The notes: generated by a model not told the origin, from the letters alone. Shown: positions 23,720 to 35,673, counted from the stretch's first letter. The stretch is 64,000 nucleotides of DNA from Scalesia atractyloides (GCA_947069175.1 CAMTDV010000019.1:72663358-72727357); one strand, 5' to 3'. Numbers and translations are program-made.

Positions 23720-24210
23720 CGAAGTTATGTTCAAATAAGTATCCCCCCCTTAATAGAGCTCGGGTCATATGTATATTAAATTGATATAACCGGTCCAATG
23801 TTTTGGGTAGTTGATACCCGGATGTTATGTCTTGGTTAGTGGAGATCCAAAAACCAGACCAGAGATCGGACTAGTGGATTGGACCTTAAATCTTGCAAGA
23901 AACAAAGACAAATAAAACCAACAAACCGTTAGGCTCGTCGCAGAGGTGGGAAGGCCACTCTGCAATCACCTTCCGGCGTGAGAATAAGTATGTGTTTTTA
24001 GAGAGAGAGAGAGTAAGGACGAGAGCAGAGAACAACATACTAGAAGTGTACTTCAGGCGAGGTATTTATATTTGTGGATTAGATGACGTCATCCGGCTCC
24101 GTCATACCATTTGATATGTGTCCTATATTGAGGTCGAATAATCGTTAGTGATCATCGGAGAGGGTGGAATGTTCATTCTTCGTTGGCCGGACATGGAGTC
24201 CGGTATTGCG
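23720..24210 (-). mobile_element. LTR fragment (minus strand)
   Basis: It shares cttccggcgtgagaataagta and the preceding block of aacaaac words with 27950-28660, and like it carries a reversed TATA box (ggtatttatat near 24060). (GA)n lies near 24000. Ends not defined; the 73-codon frame here is incidental. Confidence 0.45.
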
Positions 24211-24514
24211 TCTACATAACTTATTTACATGAGTGTGGCTATCTAAGTAAAGAAAAATAGGAAAGGGAAATGAAAAAGAACTAAGAGGAAGTATAAAATT
24301 TGTTAGAATTTGTTCATAGGGTCATGTTTAGATATTTTAATTGCTAGAATATAAATGTAAGGAAATTTTTTTTTTAATTTCTACTAACGTTCTAGCAACG
24401 GCTACTTTGGATTCTCAAGTGTTTTAATCATGAAAAGTATGAATCTTTTGACTTGCTTAAAATCTTAAAAGTTGGGGTCGCGATTTCACAGTGGACGAAA
24501 ATACCCCTGCCTCG
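24211..24514. other. Spacer
   Basis: No gene or repeat was recognised. Confidence 0.4.
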
Positions 24515-24850
24515 CTATTTACTAAGCGTTGTTGAGCTGCTCGAGTTCATCAATAATCTGCAAATGTCGGGTAAAAAGAAAAAGGCGGTTTATATTATTT
24601 TGGCTACGGTCTGCTGCCCGTAACAACATAATCTTCAACAACAAGGTGTGTCATTTATCAAAGTTAATCGGGGAAGTCAAAGCGCTATCCTTTCAAGGGC
24701 GGCACATCTAAACTTGGAATGGCTGAAATGGAGTGAGTTTAGGATGGTCTGGTAATGTATGTGCAGCTGTAAAGAAGGGGGGTTGTGTCCCTTCTGTTTG
24801 TTTTTTATTTCCATTTCCATTTCCATTTCTATGTATTGTAGTGTTTCTTT
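24515..24850 (+). pseudogene. LINE ORF2 C-terminal remnant
   Basis: Two plus-strand frames together give LLEFINNLQMSGKKKKAVYI, then ARNNIIFNNKVCHLSKLIGE followed by VKALSF, then LNLEWLKWSEFRMVW. This is the tail of plant LINE reverse-transcriptase proteins (the W.ARN..IFNN...VK.LSF...W..W phrase after the zf-RVT domain). Frames change at least twice, so it is dead. A tract of ccatttcc repeats (24808-24830) follows. Confidence 0.65.
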
Positions 24851-25395
24851 TTGAGCTCCTTGCTCAGTTTCTATATAAACCAAAAAAGGTTGGTGTAGAG
24901 TGAGTATAGCCACAAATACACAACTGAAACACGTACTATTTGAAACATACATAATAATTCATATTACTTCTAAACGTTTAATCATTACATCATAACCTCT
25001 TTTATTAAAACAATTCAAAATTTGACATGTAACGCCCAATCTTGAAATTAAGTTGAAGACGTCAAAGAGCACATTTATCTTTGGATTAAACACAGGTCCA
25101 ATCTTCATAGTATTAGTTAGGATTGTTGGTGTGATTTCAATATTCGTGATGTGATCGTGGCAATTTGTGCTTGTATTTCGAGTGTTTACTTTCTTGCTGG
25201 TTAGGTTTTTTCTATATTTATATAGATCTCTCGCTGTTCCTAAAAATTAAAAAAACAATAATAAAAAATAAAGTTGAAAGCGGATAGTAAATAATAGTCA
25301 CAACTAGCTATAGCCTCTAGTAGGTCCGAACATTGGGCTTCCTAGCATTCAGTGGATTTGATTACAGTCCAAGCCCAAAAAGGGCTTAAAGACCA
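24851..25395. other. Spacer with a TGTAACGCCC-like LTR start
   Basis: TGTAACGCCCAATCTTG at about 25027 resembles an LTR start but no matching end is seen. The rest is AT-rich and non-coding. Confidence 0.35.
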
Positions 25396-25403
25396 CACAG
25401 TCC

Positions 25404-26087
25404 TAGAGATGGGCATAATCGGTTCCTTTTTATACCTGGAACTGGTTCCTAACCGGACCCGATTCCTGAATGTGTGTCAATGGAACCGGTTCTTGTTGTA
25501 ACCGGGTCCGGTTCCTACCTGGGTTTTAACCATTAAAACTAGAACCGAGTGTACCCGGTTCGGGTCGCGTTGGAACCGGTTCCAGTTCCTTAGAAGAACC
25601 GGTTCCTAAGGTTACAATTAAATGGAAAAGACTGCAAAGACTATTAGAAACCTATTCATTCGGTCAATTCAATGAAAAAAGCTGCAAAACTATTAGAAAC
25701 CGATTGTAAATTCCTTGCCTTCTTGCCTCCTTGCATCCCAATATCAATAGCTTACACTTTCAAACTTCCACAATTAAAATAGCGTGCAACAACGAGGTTG
25801 TGATCGTTTATATCTTGTAGGTGTAAGTTAACGGTAGAGATGGGCATATCGGGTTTTTTGTAATACCCGGAACCGGTTCCGGGTAGGAACTGGGTTCCGG
25901 GTACGCACCGGGTCCGGGTAGGAACCGGGTACGAACCGATTTTATTTATAAAATGTGAAACCGGGTTGGAACCTACGGGTTTTTTGAACCCGGAACCGGT
26001 TCTACTATTAGCCGAGTAGGAACCGGAACCGGTTTCAGGTCGGTTCCACCGGGTCGGGTTTAGAACCGGTTATTATGCCCATCTCTA
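25404..26087. mobile_element. hAT-type element with GGTTCC/ACCGG repeats
   Basis: Inverted ends TAGAGATGGGCAT and ATGCCCATCTCTA are flanked by perfect 8-bp duplications CACAGTCC (25396-25403 and 26088-26095). The arms carry ggaaccggttcc-type palindromic words. A second left end (gtagagatgggcat) at about 25837 shows that a second copy, or an internal duplication, shares the right end. Non-coding. Confidence 0.85.
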
Positions 26088-26095
26088 CACAGTCC

Positions 26096-27360
26096 AAGCC
26101 AAGAAAGGCCTACGAACTGACTAGTCTACTTCACTAATCAAAGAAGGAACGAAGGCCCAATATTATTTTGAAACAACACCAAGGGTAATAATAATATCAA
26201 GCCCTTCAAATAAGGAATCTTGAGATTTATCGGCCTCTTAGCCCATACTAAGGTGTTAAACGGGCTTTATTCCGTGGGCTGATGGGTTGAACCCAAATAT
26301 CTTGTATATATACAAAAGGGGTGTGGGGATTACCCATTAGTCCAGTAAAAATATGATTTACCCCATTAAAGTTACATGTGTGCTACCGTCAGTGCTGGTA
26401 CTTCCTCATTGGCCTCACAATTTACAGATTTTACCTCCAATTTAAAATTATAGTTTTGTCAGCATTTAGTTTTTTTTTTATCAAAACTATGATAGTGTTT
26501 TATTTTAATTGGGTGAGTTAATTTAAGTTCTATTCGTGCCAGGCAGCTAGCTAGCACTCGTTCATTAGTACTGAAAAATTACAATTTTGCCCTCAGTTCA
26601 AAATTACGGTTTGCATCGATTTAGTTGGTATTTTATTTTTTTTGCAAAATGGTAGCATTGTTTTTAATTTTTTGTAGCAAAACTATGGTAGTATTTTGTT
26701 TTAATTGGTTGACTCGATGTAATTTTATTGGGATCGTGTTATGAGTAGTATGTACAAGTAAACCGAAACACAGATATACATGTTATGAAACTAAGTAATA
26801 TTCAGTTTAACGCCTCATGAAATAAAACGACACAAATTTGAAAAGCATGCCAGCAGCCAGCGAGACATTGAGATTTGAGACACATGAGAACATGGCACAT
26901 TTATTGATACAAGCACCCCCGGCCCAAATTTTTTTATCTTTAATAAACTTCAAAATTGCAAAATTCATAACAAAAAATTGAAATGCATACAAAATAATTA
27001 CGTTTAATTAAATAAGTTTAAGTTAGGACAAATCCATGAACCCACCCGGTCTACCAAACTCAATTCAATTCGATATAAACGTGTTCATGGGTTCGACTGG
27101 GCCACTTATCTTTGTGTTAAACAAAAAACACAATTATTTTTTTCTTTTCTTTCGTGAATTCACAGCCCTGTCCTTTACCGTTCTCATGTTTATTTTTTAC
27201 ACTCACAGTAGTAACGCCCTCGAACACACTCGCTTACTCCAACAAGAGTAACACGCACTCGCTTGCCAGCCATTAATCAACGGTGACTCTTTCATGAAGG
27301 TGGAAAATCTATTTCCCCTTTTATTCGAACGTGTACAACAAATATAGCTTATTATTAGCC
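26096..27360. other. Non-coding spacer with a partial internal duplication
   Basis: At 26440-26510 and 26600-26720 two stretches share aaaactatg(a/g)tag and ttttgttttaattgg words. A palindromic cagctagctagc lies at 26543. Short frames at 26807 and 27036 show no motif. Confidence 0.4.
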
Positions 27361-27368
27361 CTTGTAAT

Positions 27369-27533
27369 CAGAGGCGGATGTAGCTTCAGAATAGGGTAGT
27401 CCCCACTACCCCTGACGCTCAGGCGGGAGTGTAAATTTTGGAAAAAATTTGACGTTTTTTTCGATTTTGCTGCCCCTATAGAAAAGAAAATTTTGAAACA
27501 TTTCCCCTTGACGGTTTTTTAGATCCGGCAGTG
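27369..27533. mobile_element. hAT MITE, 165 bp
   Basis: Ends CAGAGGCGGATGT and AGATCCGGCAGTG are an imperfect inverted pair, flanked by CTTGTAAT (27361-27368) and CTTGTAAC (27534-27541), seven of eight identical. Non-coding. Confidence 0.7.
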
Positions 27534-27541
27534 CTTGTAAC

Positions 27542-27949
27542 CAAATAAACTCGAGAGAACCTGTTGCCCAAAGTTCCATGAGACCGCCACCAATACTGTA
27601 CTTGTGTTGGATAGGTGCCTTCAAGGGGGGTTAAATCATAAAACTCTAATAGAGGGGCTAAAGTGCATATTACTATGCCACCTGCTTAAGGTTCAAGGTC
27701 ACTTTTGTTAAATGTTAACAACATGCTCTTTAGCTTAAACCTTTACTTAATTAGCCCACTCTATTGTTATCATGCCAATTTTAATCTTATCATATCATTC
27801 TTGAAGAAGAAACCTTTACGTTTATGATTTCGGTTAGAATTAAATTGGGAAAATGGGTTACATTCATAAGGATACAACTTAAATATGTTCCACATCTACT
27901 TTCTCTTCTTGGCCCTTAGCTAAGACCTTGAATGTAGCCTTCTGAAGAA
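27542..27949. other. Spacer
   Basis: No gene or clear repeat. Confidence 0.4.
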
Positions 27950-28660
27950 ACACTAAATAACCCTAAGGTTAAATAGCCGGATAGTCTCGTGTAGGGTAGA
28001 TCAATCCAAATCCTCCACTCGACAGATGGCTAACTCTCTTGAAGGTACTGCAAAACGAACAACACCGGTGACTCGCTACGAGGAGGAGGAGATGGGGTTT
28101 CTCCTCGTAACTACCCTCCGGCATGAGAATAAGTAATCTCTTTGAGGATAAGTGTGTGTGTGTGTGTGTAGTAAGAGAGTAAGAAATCGAACCCTTAATC
28201 TTGTGGATGATGCCTTCTATTTATAGCCAGAGAATGGGAGAGGGGACGACCTGTCAGCTATCGATGTTTGTCAGCTATCCGATCAGAGGGAATATTCGCC
28301 CTGTCCCCTCAGGTGTTATCGGGCCTCGAGGTGACGTGGCGCACCGTTATTCGTTCCAGGTAAGCTTGGCATTGTATTGGATGTCGGTTCGCCCTCCCGG
28401 GATCTTATATTTATTAGCTGGCGTCTCGCTATTGGTCCACGTATTGTCCTTTATGTCTGCTGAGAGCATCTTCTTATCACTGGGTGTGTTCCTTCCAGAA
28501 GTTTCTAGAACCTTCTGGATGATATCGTGTGACGGGGACACCAGCGTGAAGTGGTGTGGTCACTTTGACATGTGTCCGCATGTGATATGGGATCATACAT
28601 CTTCACCTTCTTATTTTCTTATACCGTGAGAGTCTGTCACAAGAAAACTCACATATCCCA
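27950..28660 (-). mobile_element. LTR fragment (minus strand), second copy
   Basis: It shares ccggcatgagaataagta with 23720-24210, has (GT)n at 28153-28170 and a reversed TATA box (ctatttatag at 28218-28227). The 142-codon plus-strand frame at 28201-28629 lies in it and shows no domain. The region from 28250 to 28600 is GC-richer than its surroundings. Ends not found. Confidence 0.45.
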
Positions 28661-30538
28661 TCAGTACCTTTCTAACCAATGAGATCAGTATAAGTTAGAT
28701 TCAAACATTAGTCATCTCTATCAGGAGCTTACCATTACATTACGCCGCCGAAACCTTAAAGGTTTGTGGCCATCTTTATGTAATGATGTGCCAAATTAAG
28801 AAGCACATAGGAAGTAGAATCCTAACTTATATCTGGATAAAGGTTGATTAACTTATAATACTATTTATCATTCAACAAGGAGACCAATGTGGAAATGTCA
28901 TGATTTTTGTCCGGGCATAAGGTTATTTTATAACTTATTTGTAAATTTGGAATGATTGGCATGTGATGAGAACAAGTGTAAAACACCCAAAAAAAAAAAA
29001 GATTGATTCACGGGTGTCACAAAGATCATTGTACCTGTGTGCCCTGATTATTGTTTAGACAAAAGATTCCAACATGAAATTCATGTTTTATATGACAAGT
29101 TAGTCTTGTTTGTTTGTGAGAAGAACTTGCCATAAACTAGCATATAAAAGTTTAACCTGGGTTGTCTGAAAACAGAACATTCCAAGAGAAAAAGAAGTTC
29201 CTATGAATATATATATATATACATATATATATATTAATATTTTTTTTTCATCTTTGGTAGTATACGCACATTAAAATTGCTAATATATTCGTTGCAGCCT
29301 GCAGACTTATTTAAACTAAAGTAGGCAAAGTTAAGGGTCGGGTGAGTTGGGTAACATGTCAAATCAGGGTTGGATCAAAACATGTCATTTACGGGTACCG
29401 TTCAAACGGGTAGAGTGATCGGGTACACACTTTGTCCAAACTGAGCGACTTGGGCCGGTAACTTTTTTTATTTTGTTTGACTTGTTACTAAAAAGTGTTA
29501 AGTTATAACCTTGTGTAATAATAATCAATCAATCCACCGGTACTAGTATCTTTTGAAATTCCCATATCAATGCGAGTTACAACAATGTCTAGACTTCAAG
29601 CAAAGATGATAAACGGGACCTGCCCATAGTCCCACAACACTTGCAGAGCACACGGTATTGGGCTACCTCAACAATGCCTACCCTTTGATACCCTACCCAA
29701 CCCAACCCGAAACGTGTGGTTCTAAACCATCTTTACATTGACAACTAGAAGCCCCACGGTCGGTGATGACACTTGGGCTCTACGCGGGTTTCAAACGAAG
29801 AAAGTTGTACTTCATATAAGGTTTAGATACAGCTAGATATTTTGTAAGAACTATAATAAGTATTTTGAGTCTCTAATTTTAAAAGCACCAATGGAACTCA
29901 AATGTCATGCATCTAAATTAGAGAGACCATTTTAGATTTTTGTTATGATTCTTATCAATACCATGTTAACTAATAAGATAAGATAAAATATAACTTGCGT
30001 TTGATAGATGCCTAAAAAAAGTTATCAAATAAAAACTAATGAAAGTTGAATTCGAACTTTATCACTATCTAAATATTAAAGGGTAGACCAACCTATAATA
30101 GGGTTTGTCACTTTTTCCATGTTTAATCCATATTCTGTAAATGCTAATTAAACCAGCAAGAAAATAAAAAAGTGTGTTTATTTTATCATGAGTAATCATA
30201 TGTTTTTGATAAAAATTTCAATAAGTAATAAACATTTTCAACTACCATATATTTACACTTATTAATTTTCCTTTGCTTTTCTTCCAACCAAGAGACATTT
30301 ACTTTTCATTATTTCTAGCTTAAAAACACAAATAAACTAATTTTTTTCTTGCTTTTCTTTTTCTCCTTTTTTATTTTATTTCCTTTTCTCTTCTTTTTAA
30401 ACATAAAGTAAATATTACAACGTTGTTATCCGTATTAAAGGCCAATCAAGAAGGGTTTAAATATGCTTTATGCATCCAAACCTTTTTAATCTTCTAGATT
30501 AAGAAAATACAAATATTTGTTATGATAATATTTATATC
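28661..30538. other. AT-rich spacer
   Basis: A (TA)n tract lies at 29206-29234. At 29335-29460 words like gggtcgggtgagttggg and cgggtacac suggest a decayed hAT MITE without clear ends. No coding sequence was recognised. Confidence 0.4.
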
Positions 30539-30780
30539 TATTAGAGTGTATGTCTGTACAGAGCAATTATATTAGTTGAGAAATTAGTTATATGTTGGTT
30601 GCCTATATATATTGTATAGATTGAAAATCTAATAAAAAATGAAAGAATAACTTACATAATATTCTTTATTGTATATATTAGAGTGTATTTCTATATAGAG
30701 TGTATATATTAGAGTATATTTCTATATAGAGTTGATGTATAAAGGAAGTTATTTTAGTTGAGTTGTTGAGAGATTGCTTA
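30539..30780 (+). mobile_element. 5' LTR-like repeats of copia remnant
   Basis: The block starting ttagagtgtatgtctgta and containing tatgttggttgcctatatata matches the block after the copia coding remnant (31388-31530). A second partial copy (30680-30780) shows the LTR start repeated. The element is small and plus-strand. Confidence 0.6.
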
Positions 30781-30847
30781 TGTTGTTAGTAAAGTGTCAC
30801 TGTTTCTTCAGACACTTAGTGATTGATATTGGGTCGCTGTCAAACGA

Positions 30848-31387
30848 ATTTTGCGGTATCTTAAGAGTACCATCTCTCATAGGTTATGTCTACGTCGGGC
30901 TACTTGTGTTAAATTACATGCTTATAGCGATGTTGATTGGGTTGGGTGTCCCGATGACCGATGTTCTACCACAGGTTATTGTGGTTTTCTTGAGTCCAAC
31001 CTCATCAATTGGAGCTCTAAGAAATAGCACAAAGTTCCTAGGTCGAGTTGAGGCTGAATATCGTGCTCTTGCTCATACAGTGCTGAGTTACGATGGATTA
31101 CATCTATATTGCATGAGCTACATATTATGATGACTTGTCCACCATCTCTTTGGTGTGACAATATTAGAGCTACATATCTTGTAGTCAATCTAGTGTTTTA
31201 TCAGCACACCAAACACTTGGAATTGACTTTCATTTATTCGTGACATGGTTTTGGCGGGTATCTTACATGTTCGGTATGTTTCCACTACACTTCAAATTGC
31301 ATATATTTTGACCAAAGGATTGCCTGGTGTTCATAATGACAGTTTGTTGTCCAAGCTTCACGTGGATGCTCCTCATTTAGCTTGGGG
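30848..31387 (+). pseudogene. Ty1/copia RNase H remnant
   Basis: Frames joined across breaks read RYLKSTISHRLCL, then LHAYSDVDWVGCPDDRCSTT, then GYCGFLESNLINWSSKK, stop, then EAEYRALAHTVLS, then WCDNIRATYLVVNLVF, then HTKHLELTF and LHVRYVSTTLQIAYILTKGL. This is the conserved order of the copia RNase H domain and pol C-terminus (YSDxDWxGCPD...STxGY...SWSSKKQ...SSxEAEYRA...CDN..A..L..NP.FH.RTKHIE...DILTKGL). A stop in place of the Q after SSKK, a frameshift before EAEYRA and further breaks make it non-functional. Everything upstream of RNase H in pol is missing. Confidence 0.85.
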
Positions 31388-31530
31388 GCGTATTAGAGTG
31401 TATGTCTATATAGAGTATATGTATGGAGGCAGTTATCTTAGTTGAGTTAGATGAGAGATTAGTTGTATGTTGGTTGCCTATATATAGAGATTGTACATAT
31501 TTTGTAATGAGAAATGAAAGAATACCTCAC
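31388..31530 (+). mobile_element. 3' LTR of copia remnant
   Basis: It follows a gcttgggggcg purine-rich tract, starts tattagagtgtatgtctatatag, and repeats tatgttggttgcctatatata seen in the 5' block at 30539-30665. About 140 bp, short for copia. Confidence 0.65.
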
Positions 31531-32539
31531 GTAATCAGATTTCTTTGATTTCATTAAAGATTTTATAATACGAATGCAGATCTATGGTTTGAACCTACGG
31601 TGGACGATCTTAGGAGAGCAAAGTGCTCTTGCACATGTCAGACGAAGATTGATGGCTCCTTTATACGTGCACGAGTCACGTTATGTATTTCTATCCTTCC
31701 ACTAGGTTGTTTGAAACTATTTACTATTGCATCATCTTGTTGCTACAACGATCAAATGGTGGTAATAACGTTTGTATTACTGATATAACAAAGCACTTAA
31801 CTTTGAGAGATCCAAGGCTAAGTGGTATGAGTATAAATGGGGAGTAAAGGTTACAACCCGAAAAAGTATAAGTAAGCTAAATTACAAAGAAGGAGTAATG
31901 TTGTGAGTCTTGCATCAAGAGTGAGTTTCATAGTGTCTATGACTTGGTATTTATAGGTGGCATGCATTTTTTGGGTCTTTTTATACTAATAATAAAGTTA
32001 TAAAGTAGGTAGGTTTTAATTTAAAAAAAAAGAACAAATTAAGCAACATATTTTAAACTAATAAAGTAATAAAGTATGTAGGTTTTAATTAAAAAAAACA
32101 AATTAAGCAACATATCTGGAAAGCAATCATGTTAACTTGAAATTAAGAAGCGACTAAGTTATAACTTCCTGAACAAAATTTGGTTTCTTGCCTTTTATTT
32201 ATCTTTTACTTATTTATATTTTTCTTTTGTAGTTATGTTTAAACTGATCAAGTCTTTTTTCTCATTCTAATATTTTTCTTGATGACATATGTAATAATCT
32301 CTCTATTTTTTGTTAGTTGTCTTCTATTTTTATGCACCGATGCCTAATTACAGCTAAAAAATCTGATCTAAGTTAAACCGAAATATATGTAATTAACATT
32401 TAACTGATAAGTATTTAAACACGGATATCAATGCCACACTTTAAAATCACTTGGGCCCTAACCGAACAATTCTTTGAACCCCGAATATACTTTGTTTGTC
32501 ACTGTTTGGGATTTGTCTGATCCACTTTTTTAACGGCAA
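31531..32539. other. AT-rich spacer
   Basis: A direct repeat of about 60 bp (ataaagtaggtaggttttaatttaaaaa at 31990 and 32065) is visible. No gene. Confidence 0.45.
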
Positions 32540-33011
32540 GAAACAACGTGTCAACCACTGTGACTAACGGGCGTTATGATTAAGATCGACTACTCGACCG
32601 CCGCAGCCCCTTGGCTCTTCCCAGATGCGCGGAAACCCGACCTCCATCCGCCCGAAGGCACGGCAGTAGAATATTCGGTAAAACTTTCGCTTCCTATCCA
32701 AGTCGAACCAATCGAACATGTGTCACAAGGAACACCAATTATTTCCCCAGCCACTCCACCACTACCTCATTGTCATTGTCTAATCTATTAGTTGCATGGT
32801 GTGGACGCCATTGGACCCTCCACCTCAGCAATTCTCCACTCAATAGCGTCTCCCACACTATACCATGGAGCTATTGAAGGCCAGCCATTGCAATAACGAG
32901 CATTCGCGAGGTTTTGTGTGTGTGAGTTATTAAAGGTAGGGGCATCATTGTTGAAAGTAGGAAAAGAGGGGGTTCCATCTCATACCATGCTAGCTATTGA
33001 GAAGAGTCAAT
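32540..33011. other. GC-richer unassigned stretch
   Basis: Two overlapping plus-strand frames (32576-32791, 32611-32877) are open but match nothing I recognise. The C-rich composition contrasts with both flanks and may be a fragment of a retroelement. Confidence 0.3.
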
Positions 33012-33024
33012 AAAGCTCCTTTGT

Positions 33025-33257
33025 GCCCATGGCTTTATAGCCTAGTGACATCTTGGTGGTGGGATAAGGCTTTGGGACCAATAGGTCCTGAGTTCGATTC
33101 TCACAAAAGGGTTTTTCTCATATTTATTGGGTTTCCCTTGAATTGGTGTATAGGCATTATGCCTAAGTGGAGATGGATATGATCGGGTGGTTCTGCTGGT
33201 GGCACGATGATACTCCAGTGGTCCGTCAGTGATCCAAATTTGCCGTTCAAAAAAAAA
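33025..33257 (+). mobile_element. tRNA-derived SINE with 13-bp target duplication
   Basis: Flanked by aaagctcctttgt at 33012-33024 and 33258-33270 (the right copy overlaps the A tail). A-box-like tagcctagtgac...tgg is near 33038 and B-box-like gagttcgattct near 33090, then about 150 bases of body and a poly(A) end. These are the marks of a pol III-transcribed SINE mobilised by LINE enzymes. Confidence 0.88.
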
Positions 33258-33359
33258 AAAGCTCCTTTGTTGACGTGGCACATACGCGTCACAATGAAGC
33301 CTCTACCATCTCCAAACCATACCCTGCAGCTTTATATCTAAATAGTTAAATCGTGTCGG

Positions 33360-33514
33360 GCCAATGTAGGATTAGCTTACTTGACCGACACTTTTGTATT
33401 TTAGTGAGAGGTCTTGGGTTCAATTTCAAACAAAAGTGACAATTTAGTGTAATTTAGTAATGAGTAGCAATTGTGTACCATTAGCCATTCAGAAAAAAAA
33501 AAGTAAAGAAAAAA
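33360..33514 (+). mobile_element. Second tRNA-derived SINE
   Basis: Flanked by a 15-bp duplication gttaaatcgtgtcgg (33345-33359) / gtttaatcgtgtcgg (33515-33529), one mismatch. B-box-like tcttgggttcaattt near 33412; A-rich 3' end. Confidence 0.82.
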
Positions 33515-33633
33515 GTTTAATCGTGTCGGTTTCCACTTATGAATACTAATTTATAAGAAGTAACTTGTATTTTCTATAACTAGTTTTAGGTATACTTTAT
33601 TTTTGTATTATAACTTTTAAGGTACGATATTTA

Positions 33634-33634
<1 letters not shown>

Positions 33635-33684
<50 letters not shown>

Positions 33685-33685
33685 T
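33635..33685. repeat. (TA)n microsatellite
   Basis: About 50 bases of nearly pure TA. Confidence 0.9.
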
Positions 33686-33699
33686 TTGTATCATAAGCT

Positions 33700-34215
33700 A
33701 TAGTTCATGCCGGTAACATTCCGACGATGTGATGTAACGAACCGAATCCGTCCGGATAAGCAACGATACCAGCATCGGTGTTATCAGAACTGTTACCAAT
33801 ATTACTTTTTTACGGTTTTTGATCGATATAAAACACGTATCGATATCCTTTTGGACATATCACAACTTTATATTTTGGATTTTTCTTTTTCGGTTATTAT
33901 ACCGAGTGTCGGTATCGTACCAATATCACAATGAACTGAAACTAGGGATGAGCTCGGTACCGGAATCGAAAGTACCGGTACCGAAAATCCCCAAAAGTGG
34001 GTACCGGTACCGGTACCGTACGAATATACCCGGTTTGGTACCGGTACGGTACCAGTATTTGAGGGTAAAAACCGGTACCGAAAATGTCAAAAGTCGGTAC
34101 CGAATCGACGCAAACGTACCCGGTTCGGTAAATTCGGTACCGGGTCCATTTTGCTCATCCCTAACTGAAACGAACTAATACGGACTGGATTCCCGCCGTA
34201 ACATGCGAAGGAATT
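33700..34215 (+). mobile_element. Helitron-like repeat H3
   Basis: It shares accgagtgtcggtatcgtac, cacaatgaactgaaac and the 3' hairpin region (gattcccgccgtaacatgcgaaggaatt at 34189-34216) with H1 and H2, but lacks the CTAG end. A 221-bp hAT MITE is inserted at 33943. Confidence 0.5.
33943..34163. mobile_element. hAT MITE with GGTACC repeats, 221 bp
   Basis: Inverted ends TAGGGATGAGC and GCTCATCCCTA, with perfect 8-bp flanking duplications ACTGAAAC (33935-33942, 34164-34171). The whole body is ggtaccggtacc-type repeats. It interrupts the Helitron-like copy, so it is younger than that copy. Confidence 0.9.
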
Positions 34216-34900
34216 CCACATGAAAATTCAAATTATACGGATTTGTATAATGATGGTTTGGTTTTTGCTATGCATAAATTTATAAATATGTTTGTATTTT
34301 AACGAAATACAGAAAGAAACAAATAGAAAAAAACGAAAAATCAAGTAATGAAATCAACAACATTGGCACGGGTATGAAGGGGTGACAATGATTGGACCAC
34401 GGAATTACTGCTGTGGTGGATCAAGTGGTCAAACTTTAACGGTAAAATTCCCGTGAACCGGTTGAAACCTGATCGAATATGACTCAACCAAAATCAGCTA
34501 AGATCAAATCAAAAACAAAGCTGGCCAATCATTAAATTTTGAGTTTTAATATAAATAATAAGTGTTATAAAATAAATATATATTAATAAAATATGGTATG
34601 ATTCATCATACACACAACCAATCCACAAAGATATCAAAAGTGGTTACTTTTCATTTAGTTTTCTAGTCATCGATGAATAATAATCTAAATAATGTTATAA
34701 AAAGTTGATTAGTGATATGTTTGTTAGATTTTTTAATATAATGGAACCAAAAATTTGATTTATCAAAATGAGATAAAGTGTTTGTTAGTTTTTTTTTTGT
34801 GACTTAGTGGATTTCCAATGTAACTTGTCTTATAAACTATTGCAATGAGTTTAGATTAAAACATATTGTTTTTTTTAAAAAAGGTATCAATTTCTTTTAG
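34216..34900. other. AT-rich spacer
   Basis: No gene or element end was recognised. Confidence 0.4.
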
Positions 34901-34924
34901 GTTAAAACAGGTTCTGGTCATAAA

Positions 34925-35110
34925 GTAATCGGTGAGGGTGGCGGTGGTGGTGGTGGCAATGATTACGATGAGGTGGCGGAGACAGAGATGACGATGGTGG
35001 TGGTGACGGCGATGGATGGTGGAGGTGGTGGAGGTGGTGGCAGTGGCAGAGTCGATGGTCGTGGTGTTGTCAACATAGGGGGTGGAGTGACGACAACGAT
35101 GATGCAGATG
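34925..35110. repeat. GGTGG/GATGG low-complexity tract
   Basis: Trinucleotide-rich ggt and gat tract. It leaves a glycine-rich frame on + and a histidine/threonine-rich frame on -, neither of them supported as a gene. Confidence 0.75.
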
Positions 35111-35673
35111 ACAATAAGTAGGTTGTGGAGACAACCAATGATTATGAGTGGTGCTAACCAATTTGGACAATTTTTAAGTTAAAAAGTTTTATAATAGTGG
35201 CTAACTTTGATACATTGTTTAATATAAGTACACTCCAATTGGTTCGTTGTTTAATTCAAGGTGAACTAAATGACCCTATATGCAATTTATATTTGTTCAA
35301 ACAACCCGTTCTTTATAGAGTTTATTTTGATTGCCACCTATAATACGAATTATATAAACCATAAAGTGGACTTATATATTACAAGTATAAATCCCATATT
35401 TATAACACTTTTCAATAGAAAACAAATTTTAGTTCATCAATTAATTCGATCCTTAATACTCACATGGTTACATATAATTACATCGCCATCAATCGGCCTC
35501 ACACCTAACACACATTTGGTAATTCGTTATAGCATTAACTAAGGTCTCTTGTTATGAGCTCATACTACTAATATCATTGAATTTATTGATCAAAGCCCAA
35601 TTTGTAACAATCTGCTAACAAAATAACTGACTCAATTTGTAACAATCTGCTAACAAAATATAACATGCATGCT
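35111..35673. other. AT-rich spacer
   Basis: A short direct repeat (caatttgtaacaatctgctaac) occurs at about 35607 and 35635. No gene. Confidence 0.45.

Noticed and set aside
25027..25260. Solo LTR starting TGTAACGCCC
   Set aside because: No TGACA-type end or target duplication could be matched.
28201..28629. 142-codon frame (+)
   Set aside because: Within an LTR-like fragment just after a reversed TATA box; no family resemblance.
32576..32877. Two overlapping short frames with a Pro-rich start
   Set aside because: No known motif, no splice context, both frames equally open.
34856..35182. Overlapping glycine-rich (+) and histidine-rich (-) frames
   Set aside because: Product of a GGT/GAT simple repeat, with no sign of coding use.
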